Source of the DNA: Porphyromonas loveana | GTDB lineage: Bacteria; Bacteroidota; Bacteroidia; Bacteroidales; Porphyromonadaceae | DNA: 64,000 bases | NCBI RefSeq assembly: GCF_003096695.1 | Contig: NZ_QEKY01000005.1 | Coordinates: 62,001-126,000, forward strand | Reading direction: 5' to 3' | Shown here: positions 35,402-43,732 of the stretch, piece by piece | Numbering within the stretch: the first letter of the stretch is position 1 | Layout of the letters: each line of letters starts with the position of its first letter | Program-made: the position numbers and the translations under genes | Notes under the pieces: generated by a model | What the model was told of the DNA's origin: nothing | Seen by the model: the letters and a program-made list of their open reading frames with translations, nothing else | Database searches by the model: none

Positions 35402-37339
35402 CTATTTCTTCTTCGTTCGCCGAGCCATGCGCTCTTCATACTCTCGGTTGAGATCACGCTTCTGTCGGCTTGCGGGCTTCACCTTGCGGATGGCCTCCGG
35501 CTTCTGCTCAGTGTAGTGGTCTCGGGTCACAGACCAATCTTCCGCCTGCTGCCAATTCTTGCGTAACGTGAAAGCCTGCGGGTAGTAGAACGTCCATTCG
35601 GGTTGCCGTGTCGGATAGTCACCACCATCCCAACGGCCGTTGCCGTTCTCATCGAGGTACAGACGCGCGTAGTACTCACCAGGCTTGAGATAAGAGAATA
35701 GCACTTCCCCTCCTACCGCCTTCTGCGCGGCTACGGGATCTCCCCCTTTGTTCAGCAACTCCACGACAGCAGTGCTGTCCGCCAACCCCGTCAGGCGCAG
35801 TCGCAATGAGGCCAATTCGCTCTCGGCCAAGAAACTAAACACTTGCTCTTCGGGGGCATTCCACTGTCCGTACACACTGTGCCAACGAGCAGAATCCACT
35901 CGTACGCGATATTCTTGCCCCATCTGCCAATCAGCACGAACAACGAAGCGTAGCGGATTCAGCGAGTCAGCCTGTAGGGCGAACGGGACATCCCGCCAGA
36001 GCGTATCCACGCGGCGCGCTACGGAGACGGCTGCAGTGTCGATCCGCAAGACAGGTTGCCCCACAACGATGCTGAGCGTATCTGCCGGCGTGCCCGAAGC
36101 TATGCTACTACTATTGTGCAGGCCGATGGACATCATCGGTACGGCGTTCTGCTCTCCTCGGGCAGTACGACGCGGCTGCACTTTGGGCTTAGCCAGACGC
36201 AGCGTATCAGTCTGCGGGCGGGATATATTGAGGGAATCGCTTTTCGGATATGTGACGGAGAAGACCAGCGTGTCGCGGCTGTAAACCTCCTTGTCGGTGA
36301 GCCAATAAATCACCTCTTTCTCACCGTTGCGCACGGCCTTGTACCAATCGGCATGGTTCTGTCCGCCAAGGAGACGAAGCGGTGGGATGGTATCGGGACG
36401 GGAGTTGAACTGAAGAGACACGCGCACCGAGTCGGGGCGTGTCCGCTTGGAGAGGTATTCCCTTTGGAAGCCGGAAGTATAATAGCGCAGTAACACGTCG
36501 TCCGGCAGATAGTGCAGCGACATCTGGGATGCGATCGAATCCGGCTTCGTGTGCATCTCCTCTCCCTCACCCACTGCATGGTCGTGCTCATGATCGTGTG
36601 CAGCAAGGGAGTCACCGAAGGAGGAAGTGGCGAGTACTTCCGTACGGAACCAATCCTCAGAGAAGGCCACCCCTTCGTTAAGTTGGCTGTAGGTGAAATC
36701 CCTATCCGAATCCTTGAGAGCGAAGACGCGGTAGCTCCCGTCGCGCAAATTCTTCAGTGTAAAACTGCCGTCTTCTCCCGTCAGCGTGACACGGAGCATG
36801 GGTGTTTTGGTAAATGCCGTGTCGGCTTCCGACTCGTGTATGCCCACGAATACGCCCGCTACAGGCTCCAACGTGAGGGCATCCACCACACGGCCTGCGA
36901 TCTGCATCGTGTCGAGCAGCTCGCCGGTGGAGAAGGCGTAGCAGAAGTTCTCCAAGATATTGCTCTCGTTGTTGTCGGCTAGCCCGTTGGTAAAGTCTAT
37001 TGTGTAGGTGGTACTGTCGCGCAGAGGGTCACGTAGTTCGATGGAGATGGTACGGCCATAGGCGGCTATCTTGGGTTGTTGTATCTGGAGGGGCGAGACG
37101 ATTACCGTTTCGTTCTGGTTGAGTATCTGCACCGCCTCGTCAAAGAGGAGTGTAATCTTGTCGGCTCGTTGCCTTGTACTGCCTTCGGCGGGTGTAGCCT
37201 TGATGAGTCGTGGCGGCGTCACATCATACGGTCCGCCTTCGGGTGCACCCATATTGGCGCAAGCCGAAAACAACCACATACCTATCACGACGGCGACCAC
37301 GGAAGCGATTTGCAGACTGCCGAGACGAATCCTACCCAT
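35402..37339 (-). CDS. Ig-like (Big_5) domain surface lipoprotein
   Basis: 645 residues. Lipoprotein signal with Cys in LFSACANMGAPEGG. The Ig-like SbsA/Big_5 domain follows (about 42-140: PPRLIKATPAEGST, ITLLFDEAVQI, YTIDFTNGLADNN), then a carboxypeptidase-regulatory-like fold (IAGRVVDALTLEPVAGVFVG). A His/Asp-rich HDHEHDH stretch near 250 could bind metal. The C-terminus is very basic (RTKKK). Homologues are conserved in Bacteroidota without a known role. It is first in a three-gene surface operon. Confidence 0.8.
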   Translation of the reverse strand: MGRIRLGSLQIASVVAVVIGMWLFSACANMGAPEGGPYDVTPPRLIKATPAEGSTRQRADKITLLFDEAVQILNQNETVIVSPLQIQQPKIAAYGRTISIELRDPLRDSTTYTIDFTNGLADNNESNILENFCYAFSTGELLDTMQIAGRVVDALTLEPVAGVFVGIHESEADTAFTKTPMLRVTLTGEDGSFTLKNLRDGSYRVFALKDSDRDFTYSQLNEGVAFSEDWFRTEVLATSSFGDSLAAHDHEHDHAVGEGEEMHTKPDSIASQMSLHYLPDDVLLRYYTSGFQREYLSKRTRPDSVRVSLQFNSRPDTIPPLRLLGGQNHADWYKAVRNGEKEVIYWLTDKEVYSRDTLVFSVTYPKSDSLNISRPQTDTLRLAKPKVQPRRTARGEQNAVPMMSIGLHNSSSIASGTPADTLSIVVGQPVLRIDTAAVSVARRVDTLWRDVPFALQADSLNPLRFVVRADWQMGQEYRVRVDSARWHSVYGQWNAPEEQVFSFLAESELASLRLRLTGLADSTAVVELLNKGGDPVAAQKAVGGEVLFSYLKPGEYYARLYLDENGNGRWDGGDYPTRQPEWTFYYPQAFTLRKNWQQAEDWSVTRDHYTEQKPEAIRKVKPASRQKRDLNREYEERMARRTKKK

Positions 37340-37368
37340 AACCCAAATAAATGAAGATGTTATGGTTA

Positions 37369-37376
37369 CAAAAGTA
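37369..37376 (-). promoter_or_regulatory. -7 box for the Ig-like lipoprotein operon
   Basis: The minus strand reads TACTTTTG, 30 bp before the start codon at 37339. Confidence 0.5.
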
Positions 37377-37630
37377 CGGTTTTCGCCCGAACCTTATGGC
37401 TCCTTAGTATAGCTCAATGAATATGCACAGAAGGGACGGAGTCATGCATGCTTATGAGACAATCCGAAACAATACACATCTCTTGTCTTTTCGCTCATTA
37501 TGAGCAATGATGGAAGGATGCTTACGTCCGCGAAGCTCCTTTCGGCCAGCTCTTGCCACATAGAAGGACAAGCATGGCAACAAACTACGTTATGCACCAG
37601 AAAAACCGCTCGCATGGCAGCTAAAAACAT
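37377..37630. other. Intergenic stretch flanking a repeat array
   Basis: No convincing gene. The small open frames lack codon bias and family resemblance. It lies between the lipoprotein promoter and the GGCGC array and may be the leader part of the same repeat element. Confidence 0.4.
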
Positions 37631-37724
37631 GGCGCAATAATCTTTTGGAAACGGCGCCATTTCGAAAAAAATTACGCGCCAAATCAAAAAAGTTTTGGCG
37701 CGTATTCTTACGGTAAAAGGGCGC
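37631..37724. repeat. GGCGC/GCGCC array, 21-23-bp period, second copy
   Basis: Cores lie at 37631, 37653, 37676, 37697 and 37720 (spacings 22, 23, 21, 23) in AT-rich linkers with TTTTGG and GAAA segments like those at 26138-26268. It ends 72 bp before the hflX stop. Confidence 0.8.
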
Positions 37725-37795
37725 GTGTTTCCGCCAGATTTCTGTGCGTAAAAAAGCTGAATATGGAGAGGCTCCCTACCGAAAGGGGGGAGACG

Positions 37796-39016
37796 TCACT
37801 CCGCGTCCTCGGTATAGTCTTGGAAGAGGAAGTCGTTGTACGGGAAGCGTGTGATGTGGATCGCTTTGGCTCGTTCGTAGAGCAGGCGCTTGAGTTCATC
37901 TATGCCCGTTCCCTTCTTGGCCGAGACGAAGAGGCAGTCGCTGCCGAGCTTGGCCATCCACGTCTGCTGTAGCTCTTCGGCACTGACGTTTTCTTTGGTG
38001 CGGGGCGTCAGATCATCCTCGTCTTTGGGGGTGAAGGAGAAAGCATCGATCTTGTTGAAGAGAAGCAGCATGGGTTTGTCTTCTCCGGCAGTTATCTCGG
38101 ACAGCGTCTGATTCACCACCTCGATCTGCTCTTCAAAGGCAGGATGGGACATATCCACTACGTGCACGAGGAGATCGGCTTCGCGCACCTCGTCGAGCGT
38201 ACTCTTGAAGGACTCGACCAACTGCGTAGGCAGCTTGCGGATGAAGCCTACCGTGTCACTCATGAGGAAAGGCAGGTTGTCGATGATGACCTTGCGCACT
38301 GTGGTGTCGAGCGTGGCGAAGAGCTTATTCTCAGCAAAGACCTCGCTCTTGGAGAGGACGTTCATGAGCGTGCTCTTGCCCACATTGGTATAGCCCACCA
38401 GCGCCACGCGAACCATCTTGCCGCGGTTCTTGCGCTGGACGGACTTTTGCTTGTCGATGGCACGTAGTTCTTCCTTGAGACGGGTGATCTTGTCGAGGAC
38501 GATACGGCGGTCTGTCTCGAGCTGCGTCTCTCCCGGGCCTCTCATGCCCACGCCACCACGCTGTCGTTCCAAGTGGGTCCAGAGTCTGGTGAGTCGGGGC
38601 AGCATATATTGGTATTGTGCCAGCTCCACCTGCGTCTTGGCATGAGCCGTTTGTGCTCTGCGGGCGAATATATCGAGGATGAGACCCGTGCGGTCGAGAA
38701 TCTTGATTTGCAGCTCTCGCTCTATATTGCGGAGCTGCTTGGGGGAAAGCTCATCGTCGAATACGACCATACCGACCTCGTGTTCCTCCACATAGGCACG
38801 TATCTCCTCCAACTTTCCCTTACCTACAAAGGTGACGGAATGGGGCTGATCGAGCCGCTGCGTGAAGCGGGCTACGGGCTGTGCACCGGCCGTTTCGCAC
38901 AAGAATTCGAGTTCGTCCAGATATTCTTTGACCTGTACTTCGGTCTGTTGCGGGGTGATGAGCCCGACGAGAATGGTGGGTTCGGTGCGGGCTTCCGAGA
39001 TGACAAATTCTTTCAT
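37796..39016 (-). CDS. hflX: Ribosome-associated GTPase HflX
   Basis: 406 residues from the ATG at 39016; the longer open frame upstream overlaps the divergent mnmH promoter. The HflX N-terminal domain (about 1-170) contains GKGKLEEI and the glycine-rich RQRGGVGMRGPGETQLE linker. The GTPase domain (about 195-360) has GYTNVGKST, DTVGFIRKLP and NKID. HflX binds 50S subunits and can split stalled ribosomes. The promoter -7 box ends only about 5 bp before the start codon, implying a leaderless message. Confidence 0.95.
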   Translation of the reverse strand: MKEFVISEARTEPTILVGLITPQQTEVQVKEYLDELEFLCETAGAQPVARFTQRLDQPHSVTFVGKGKLEEIRAYVEEHEVGMVVFDDELSPKQLRNIERELQIKILDRTGLILDIFARRAQTAHAKTQVELAQYQYMLPRLTRLWTHLERQRGGVGMRGPGETQLETDRRIVLDKITRLKEELRAIDKQKSVQRKNRGKMVRVALVGYTNVGKSTLMNVLSKSEVFAENKLFATLDTTVRKVIIDNLPFLMSDTVGFIRKLPTQLVESFKSTLDEVREADLLVHVVDMSHPAFEEQIEVVNQTLSEITAGEDKPMLLLFNKIDAFSFTPKDEDDLTPRTKENVSAEELQQTWMAKLGSDCLFVSAKKGTGIDELKRLLYERAKAIHITRFPYNDFLFQDYTEDAE

Positions 39017-39021
39017 GGTTA

Positions 39022-39029
39022 CAAACTTA
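39022..39029 (-). promoter_or_regulatory. -7 box for hflX, nearly abutting the start codon
   Basis: The minus strand reads TAAGTTTG, 5 bp before the ATG at 39016. Transcription would begin at or next to the start codon. Confidence 0.5.
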
Positions 39030-39055
39030 CGGAAAAGGAGGCAAAGGATAATCCC

Positions 39056-39063
39056 TATCTTTG
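39056..39063 (+). promoter_or_regulatory. -7 box for mnmH-yedF
   Basis: TATCTTTG lies 32 bp before the mnmH start codon, divergent from the hflX promoter. Confidence 0.5.
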
Positions 39064-39095
39064 CTCTACGGAACAAGGACAGACTACCTCGCTCT

Positions 39096-40130
39096 ATGGT
39101 GACTGACACAGTATCTTTCCTATCGAAACGGCCCCATTGCCTCGTCTTGGATGTGCGTTCGCCCGAGGAATACCGCCGCGGGCACATCCCCGGTGCAGTG
39201 AGCTTCCCGCTCTTCTCCGACACGGAACGTGCCGAAGTAGGGACGCTCTACGTCCGGCAGAGCCGCCAGGCGGCTGTCGAACGCGGACTCGAATTTGTAG
39301 GTCCACGCATGGCGCAAATGGTACGTGAGGCGCGTGAACTTGCTGCCGGCAGGGAGATTGCGCTCTATTGCTGGCGCGGAGGTATGCGCAGCGAGAGCGT
39401 GGAATGGCTGCTGTCGGTGGGAGGACTGCACACCTTTCGGTTGCGGGGCGGCTACAAAGCCTATCGGCAACACTTCCCCGACCTCCTGCAACAGCATCGT
39501 TGGCGGTTTATCATCTTGGGTGGCTACACGGGATCAGGCAAAACACTTATCCTCCACGAATTGGCTCAGATGGGTGCTCAGGTGATCGACTTGGAGGGTC
39601 TCGCCCGTCACAAAGGTTCGGCTTTCGGAGCCCTCGGGCAGGAGAGTCAGCCCACGACAGAGCAATTCATGAACTTGCTGCACGATGCGCTTGCGATTTG
39701 TGACCCCGACAAACCCGTATGGTTGGAGAGCGAGAGCAAAACTATCGGTCATGTATTCCTGCCGGATGACTTCTACGGACTCATGCGTCAGGCTCCCATG
39801 ATCGAATTGTTACTCCCCCGCCCCGTCCGCGTGGCGCATATCGCTGCCGAATATGGCTCCTTCGACCGCGAAGAACTGGCCGATGCCTTCGGCCGTATCG
39901 CCCGTCGAATGGGAGGTGCTGCCACGACGCATGCCATCGATGCCGTTAGGGAAGGCAGGTTGGAGGAGGCCATTTCTCTGGCATTGGACTATTACGACAA
40001 GGCATACGCCCACTCGCTGTCCGATTTCAGAGAGACACCGATGCTGCAACTCTCAGCAGAGACCGACTCGCCACACGAGACAGCCATCAGACTACTGGGA
40101 CTATCACACCAAAAAGGATTACACCAATGA
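39096..40130 (+). CDS. mnmH: tRNA 2-selenouridine synthase
   Basis: 344 residues from the ATG at 39096. A rhodanese domain (about 1-125) carries the catalytic Cys in YCWRGGMRSES (C92), the exact SelU/MnmH signature. It is followed by a P-loop domain with GGYTGSGKT near 142. The enzyme replaces sulfur by selenium at the wobble uridine of certain tRNAs, via a geranylated intermediate, using selenophosphate. It overlaps the yedF-like gene by 4 bp (ATGA), linking both to selenium metabolism. No selD gene is in the window. Confidence 0.95.
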   Translation: MVTDTVSFLSKRPHCLVLDVRSPEEYRRGHIPGAVSFPLFSDTERAEVGTLYVRQSRQAAVERGLEFVGPRMAQMVREARELAAGREIALYCWRGGMRSESVEWLLSVGGLHTFRLRGGYKAYRQHFPDLLQQHRWRFIILGGYTGSGKTLILHELAQMGAQVIDLEGLARHKGSAFGALGQESQPTTEQFMNLLHDALAICDPDKPVWLESESKTIGHVFLPDDFYGLMRQAPMIELLLPRPVRVAHIAAEYGSFDREELADAFGRIARRMGGAATTHAIDAVREGRLEEAISLALDYYDKAYAHSLSDFRETPMLQLSAETDSPHETAIRLLGLSHQKGLHQ

Positions 40131-40741
40131 AAGTGATCGACACACGGGGGAAACTCTGCCCCCTACCCCTCATCATGCTGAAGAAAGCAGTGGATGGGAC
40201 TCCCGTCGGCGAAGAGATCGCCGTCATGACGGACAACGAAACGGCCAAAGGCAATCTCCGCGACTACATCCGTGAGCTGGGCGCCACTGCCACCGAGCAG
40301 GAAGAAGATGGCTACACAACGCTGACTTTCCGCGTAGCCATGCACATCGAAGAGCCGGTTCCCGCCACCTGCCCCACGGTGACAGCCCCCGCAACGGCCA
40401 AAGGCGACTACGTGATCGTAGCCCGAAGCAACAAGATGGGCCGGGGCGAAGACGAACTGGGCACCATCCTCATGCGAGCCTTCGTCAATGCCATAGGAGA
40501 GCTGGATCGATTCCCCTCACATATTATTTTATACAACTCCGGTGTTCTTCTTGCAGTGGAGGGTACTGACACGGCGGACACACTGGCGGTACTCAACGAG
40601 CAGCACGGCATCCCCATCATCGTATGCGGCACTTGCGCCGACTACTTCGAGATCAAGGAACGATTGCGCGTGGGCACGATCTCCAATATGTACCGCATCA
40701 TGCAGTTGCAGGCCGAGGCCGGCCATGTGCTCTACCCATAA
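40127..40741 (+). CDS. yedF: YedF-type sulfurtransferase-like selenium metabolism protein
   Basis: 204 residues. A TusA/SirA domain (about 1-75) starts MKVIDTRGKLCPLPLI with the conserved Cys-Pro. It is followed by a DsrE/F-like domain with VIVARSNKMGRGEDELGTILMR near 105 and a Cys in VCGTCADYF near 170. This two-domain form is the YedF subtype that typically sits beside selenium genes and may carry selenium or sulfur. It is coupled to mnmH by a 4-bp overlap. A hairpin at 40751-40772 lies downstream. Confidence 0.88.
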   Translation: MKVIDTRGKLCPLPLIMLKKAVDGTPVGEEIAVMTDNETAKGNLRDYIRELGATATEQEEDGYTTLTFRVAMHIEEPVPATCPTVTAPATAKGDYVIVARSNKMGRGEDELGTILMRAFVNAIGELDRFPSHIILYNSGVLLAVEGTDTADTLAVLNEQHGIPIIVCGTCADYFEIKERLRVGTISNMYRIMQLQAEAGHVLYP

Positions 40742-40810
40742 AAAGAAATCCCGCAACCGAATACGTTGCGGAACAGATAAGCATTACTCACTTAAAAACA
40801 ATTGATAACT

Positions 40811-41470
40811 ATGTTACAAATCGGAAAGAAAGTCTTTTGGCTCGCAGCCATGACTCTCGTACTCACCTCATGCTGGTCAAAGGATAAGGGAAAAGGACAT
40901 GAAGAACCTGTTCTCATGGCATGCCGTTTCACAGAAGGAATCCTAACGGAACCCTCCGATGGAAGCATCAACGTACAAGAATCTGCTTTTGTCCCATCGG
41001 TAGCAGAGCCAGTCACCTACCAGTTGAGGTCGGATGTTTACGGCAATTTTTCTCTTATTTCGTCCAGCAAACCTCTGAAGCTCAAAGAAGGAGTTTGGTA
41101 TAAGTTGGAAAACTTCTTGTTCGATACTCACAGCCAACCTATGACCGATGTGTTTTTTCAACCGAATCAGATCGAAATTCATCAGTTTTTCTACAATCTG
41201 TTGAGCAAAAACAATGTTGTTGCTAATGGCATCAGTTACTATTATTCTGATTATAAGAATGGACAGCTGCTCGAATCTCCGGTCGGATTCACAGGCTATT
41301 TTCGCATCAATAAGAAAGTGGAGGATCCGGAGCTTCGTCTTATTTTGGTACACGTACAAAACGGCACCAAGTACGAAGCGGACGGCAAACCCAATCCCTT
41401 CGACAAGCCAAGTACTCGTGTCCTTGAGTTCGGCGACCTTATTGCACGCATTCCCTTCGGAATCGAATAA
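40811..41470 (+). CDS. Hypothetical lipoprotein
   Basis: 219 residues from the ATG at 40811. Lipoprotein signal with lipobox LTSC (Cys near 20). The mature part is soluble and beta-rich, with no family I recognise. It carries many Tyr and Phe and a HQFFYNLLSKNN patch. The gene is isolated: a hairpin precedes it and a strong terminator follows it between convergent genes. A surface-exposed or periplasmic role is only inference. Confidence 0.65.
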   Translation: MLQIGKKVFWLAAMTLVLTSCWSKDKGKGHEEPVLMACRFTEGILTEPSDGSINVQESAFVPSVAEPVTYQLRSDVYGNFSLISSSKPLKLKEGVWYKLENFLFDTHSQPMTDVFFQPNQIEIHQFFYNLLSKNNVVANGISYYYSDYKNGQLLESPVGFTGYFRINKKVEDPELRLILVHVQNGTKYEADGKPNPFDKPSTRVLEFGDLIARIPFGIE

Positions 41471-41508
41471 ATCCATTTTTTATCCTGCCTATAAACAAGG
41501 AGGAGTAA

Positions 41509-41558
41509 CAATAGAACAAGGGCTGTGCCGAATCGTCGGTACAGCCCTTGTTCTATTG
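41509..41558. terminator. Very strong bidirectional terminator
   Basis: Two 23-nt arms (41509-41531 and 41536-41558) pair completely except for one G-T position, around the loop ATCG. It lies between the convergent lipoprotein and dpp7 genes. Confidence 0.85.
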
Positions 41559-41575
41559 CAGAGAAAGCTCCGAGA

Positions 41576-43711
41576 TTACATGAGCTTCAGCTCTTGGATG
41601 AGGCGAGGACACTGACCCCACTTGTCGATCATGAAGAGCACGTAGCGTATATCCACGCTGATTGTACGCTGCAGGTCAGGTTCGAATTCGATGTCGCCAC
41701 TCATGGCTTCCCAGTTGCCGTCGAAAGCAAGACCGATGAGACGACCATTCTTGTCGAATACAGGGCTACCTGAGTTACCACCCGTGATGTCGTTGTTAGA
41801 GAGGAAAGCCACGTGGAGCTGACCGTTCTCTGCATAGGGTCCGTAGTTCTTCGTGCGGAAGAGGTCGAGGATATTCTCCTGTACAGCGAACTCATCGCTC
41901 TTAGGATCTTGCTTTTCCAGCACACCCTTGCCCGTTGTATAATAGTTGTACCACGCACCATCCTGCGGTTCGTAACCCTTGATGGAGCCATAGCTCATAC
42001 GCATCGTGAAGTTGGCATCGCTGGGCAGAGCCTTGTCGGGATTCATCTCGCGCAGACCGGCAAAGAAGAGACGCTTGCCACGCTCGATGCTATAGGCATG
42101 AGCCATGGCATCGGCCTGTATGGCACGGGCTGAAGCAATAACGCTATTGGCCAATTCTACGGCAGGATCCTTCTCCATCAGCTTGGCAAATTTATCCGCA
42201 GGCATCTGCTTATAAGCAGCTTGGAACTTGTTGTCGTAGGGAATGATACTCTTGCCGAAGACGTAGTCGGCATACTTCTTGGTGTCGCCCTTGAACTTCT
42301 TGTCAATTACCTTGGCGAAAACATCGGGCAACTTGTCTGCGGGAATATGCTGACGAGCAACGTCCAGCATAGCAGGAAGCACCTTGCGATCCAGAGAGGG
42401 GAGGTAGTCTTTATAGATACCATCGATACCTTTGAGTATTCTCTCTCTCGCTTCGGCATTCGAATTGGAAGCAAAGGCGTTGATCATTTGAGCCAGACGT
42501 ATCACTTCGGTACCGCCGAAGAGGGCTTCGTGCAGATAGGTCATCTGCTTATTGGCAGCAGCTCCTTCGCGATAGGCTTTCTCCAGAGAGGGTAGCACAT
42601 CGCCATAAACGGCTTCCTTACCGTTCTTACGGATCCATTCGGCAAAAGCTTTTTCCTCGGCACGCTTACGACCGATAACGTCGAGACGAGCCAGACCGCG
42701 ATTCATGCCGATAGAGTTCTTCCAGTAGTTGGCGCTCTGAGCATACTTGGAAGCATATTTGATACGAGTAGCTTGGTCAGCACTCATCGCTTCCTTCCAA
42801 ATAGCCTGCTTGATGCCACGCACCTCGATACGAGGATTGTTCTCGTTCTCTATACGATCTTCCACACCCCATGAAGTCAGATAGCGGTCAGTACTACCCG
42901 GGAAGCCGATCGTCATGGCATAGTCATCGGCCTTGTAGCCCTGCGTAGATACGGCAGCGTAGTACACAGGCTTGTAAGGCTTGTTGTCCTTGCTGTACTC
43001 GGCAGGACGGTTGTTGGAGGCATACACACGGAAGACGCTGAAGTCGCCGGTATGACGGGGCCACATCCAGTTGTCCGTATCGCCACCGAACTTACCCACA
43101 GAGCTGGGGGGAGCAAATACCATACGCACGTCCTTGAACACATCGTACACGATAAGGAAGTACTCGTTATTGGAGTAGAAAGGTTCTACGATACAGAGCT
43201 GGTCATCGCCGGCATTCTGCTCCTTGGCCAATTTGTTACAGATCTCTTGTGCCTTCGTCAGACGCTCCATCTCGTCGGTGATGCCTTTGAGCTGAGCTTC
43301 TACCTTGTCCGTTACCTTTTCGATCTTACGCAGATACTTCACAGAAAGACCAGGGATGGGCAACTCTTCTCCCATCGTACGAGCCACGAAACCATCGCGC
43401 AGATAGTCATGATCCACTGTACTTTGGCTTTGGATAGCTCCGTAGCCACAGTGGTGATTGGTGAAGATAAGTCCTTGCTCAGACACGGTGATACCCGTAC
43501 AACCACCGCCGAAGATCACCACTGCATTGGCAATCGAAGGTTTGTCGAAGCTGTAGAGAGAGTCCAACGGGAGTGTAAAGCCCAGCTCACGCATGCGCTC
43601 CACGTTCTCCTTGTTCAACTCGTTGAGGAGCCACATGCCCTTGTCAGCCTTGGCTACTCCGGATGCGCCCAATAAGATGGCCGCTCCAAGAAGAATACTT
43701 TTAATTTTCAT
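41576..43711 (-). CDS. dpp7: Dipeptidyl-peptidase 7 (S46 family)
   Basis: 711 residues with a signal peptide (cleavage near AKA, residue 22); a periplasmic serine peptidase that removes N-terminal dipeptides with a hydrophobic second residue. The triad is visible as TNHHCGYG (H87), a conserved Asp near DTDNWMWPRHTGDF, and TGGNSGSPVFD (Ser). In GLAFDGNWE, the residue that is Arg in the acid-specific DPP11 is Gly, which marks DPP7. It is diverged in the middle from the P. gingivalis DPP7 I remember. It lies 21 bp after the DUF389 gene, at the end of the ruvB-flippase-DUF389 cluster, and supports peptide-based growth. Confidence 0.92.
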   Translation of the reverse strand: MKIKSILLGAAILLGASGVAKADKGMWLLNELNKENVERMRELGFTLPLDSLYSFDKPSIANAVVIFGGGCTGITVSEQGLIFTNHHCGYGAIQSQSTVDHDYLRDGFVARTMGEELPIPGLSVKYLRKIEKVTDKVEAQLKGITDEMERLTKAQEICNKLAKEQNAGDDQLCIVEPFYSNNEYFLIVYDVFKDVRMVFAPPSSVGKFGGDTDNWMWPRHTGDFSVFRVYASNNRPAEYSKDNKPYKPVYYAAVSTQGYKADDYAMTIGFPGSTDRYLTSWGVEDRIENENNPRIEVRGIKQAIWKEAMSADQATRIKYASKYAQSANYWKNSIGMNRGLARLDVIGRKRAEEKAFAEWIRKNGKEAVYGDVLPSLEKAYREGAAANKQMTYLHEALFGGTEVIRLAQMINAFASNSNAEARERILKGIDGIYKDYLPSLDRKVLPAMLDVARQHIPADKLPDVFAKVIDKKFKGDTKKYADYVFGKSIIPYDNKFQAAYKQMPADKFAKLMEKDPAVELANSVIASARAIQADAMAHAYSIERGKRLFFAGLREMNPDKALPSDANFTMRMSYGSIKGYEPQDGAWYNYYTTGKGVLEKQDPKSDEFAVQENILDLFRTKNYGPYAENGQLHVAFLSNNDITGGNSGSPVFDKNGRLIGLAFDGNWEAMSGDIEFEPDLQRTISVDIRYVLFMIDKWGQCPRLIQELKLM

Positions 43712-43732
43712 TCGAATTACTATTTGGGATTA

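Noticed and set aside
37442-37687. 81-residue minus-strand open frame
   Set aside because: It runs through the GGCGC array; no family and no promoter.
40751-40772. Terminator after yedF
   Set aside because: The hairpin is good, but no T run follows on the plus strand; a T-rich run is on the other strand where no gene ends.
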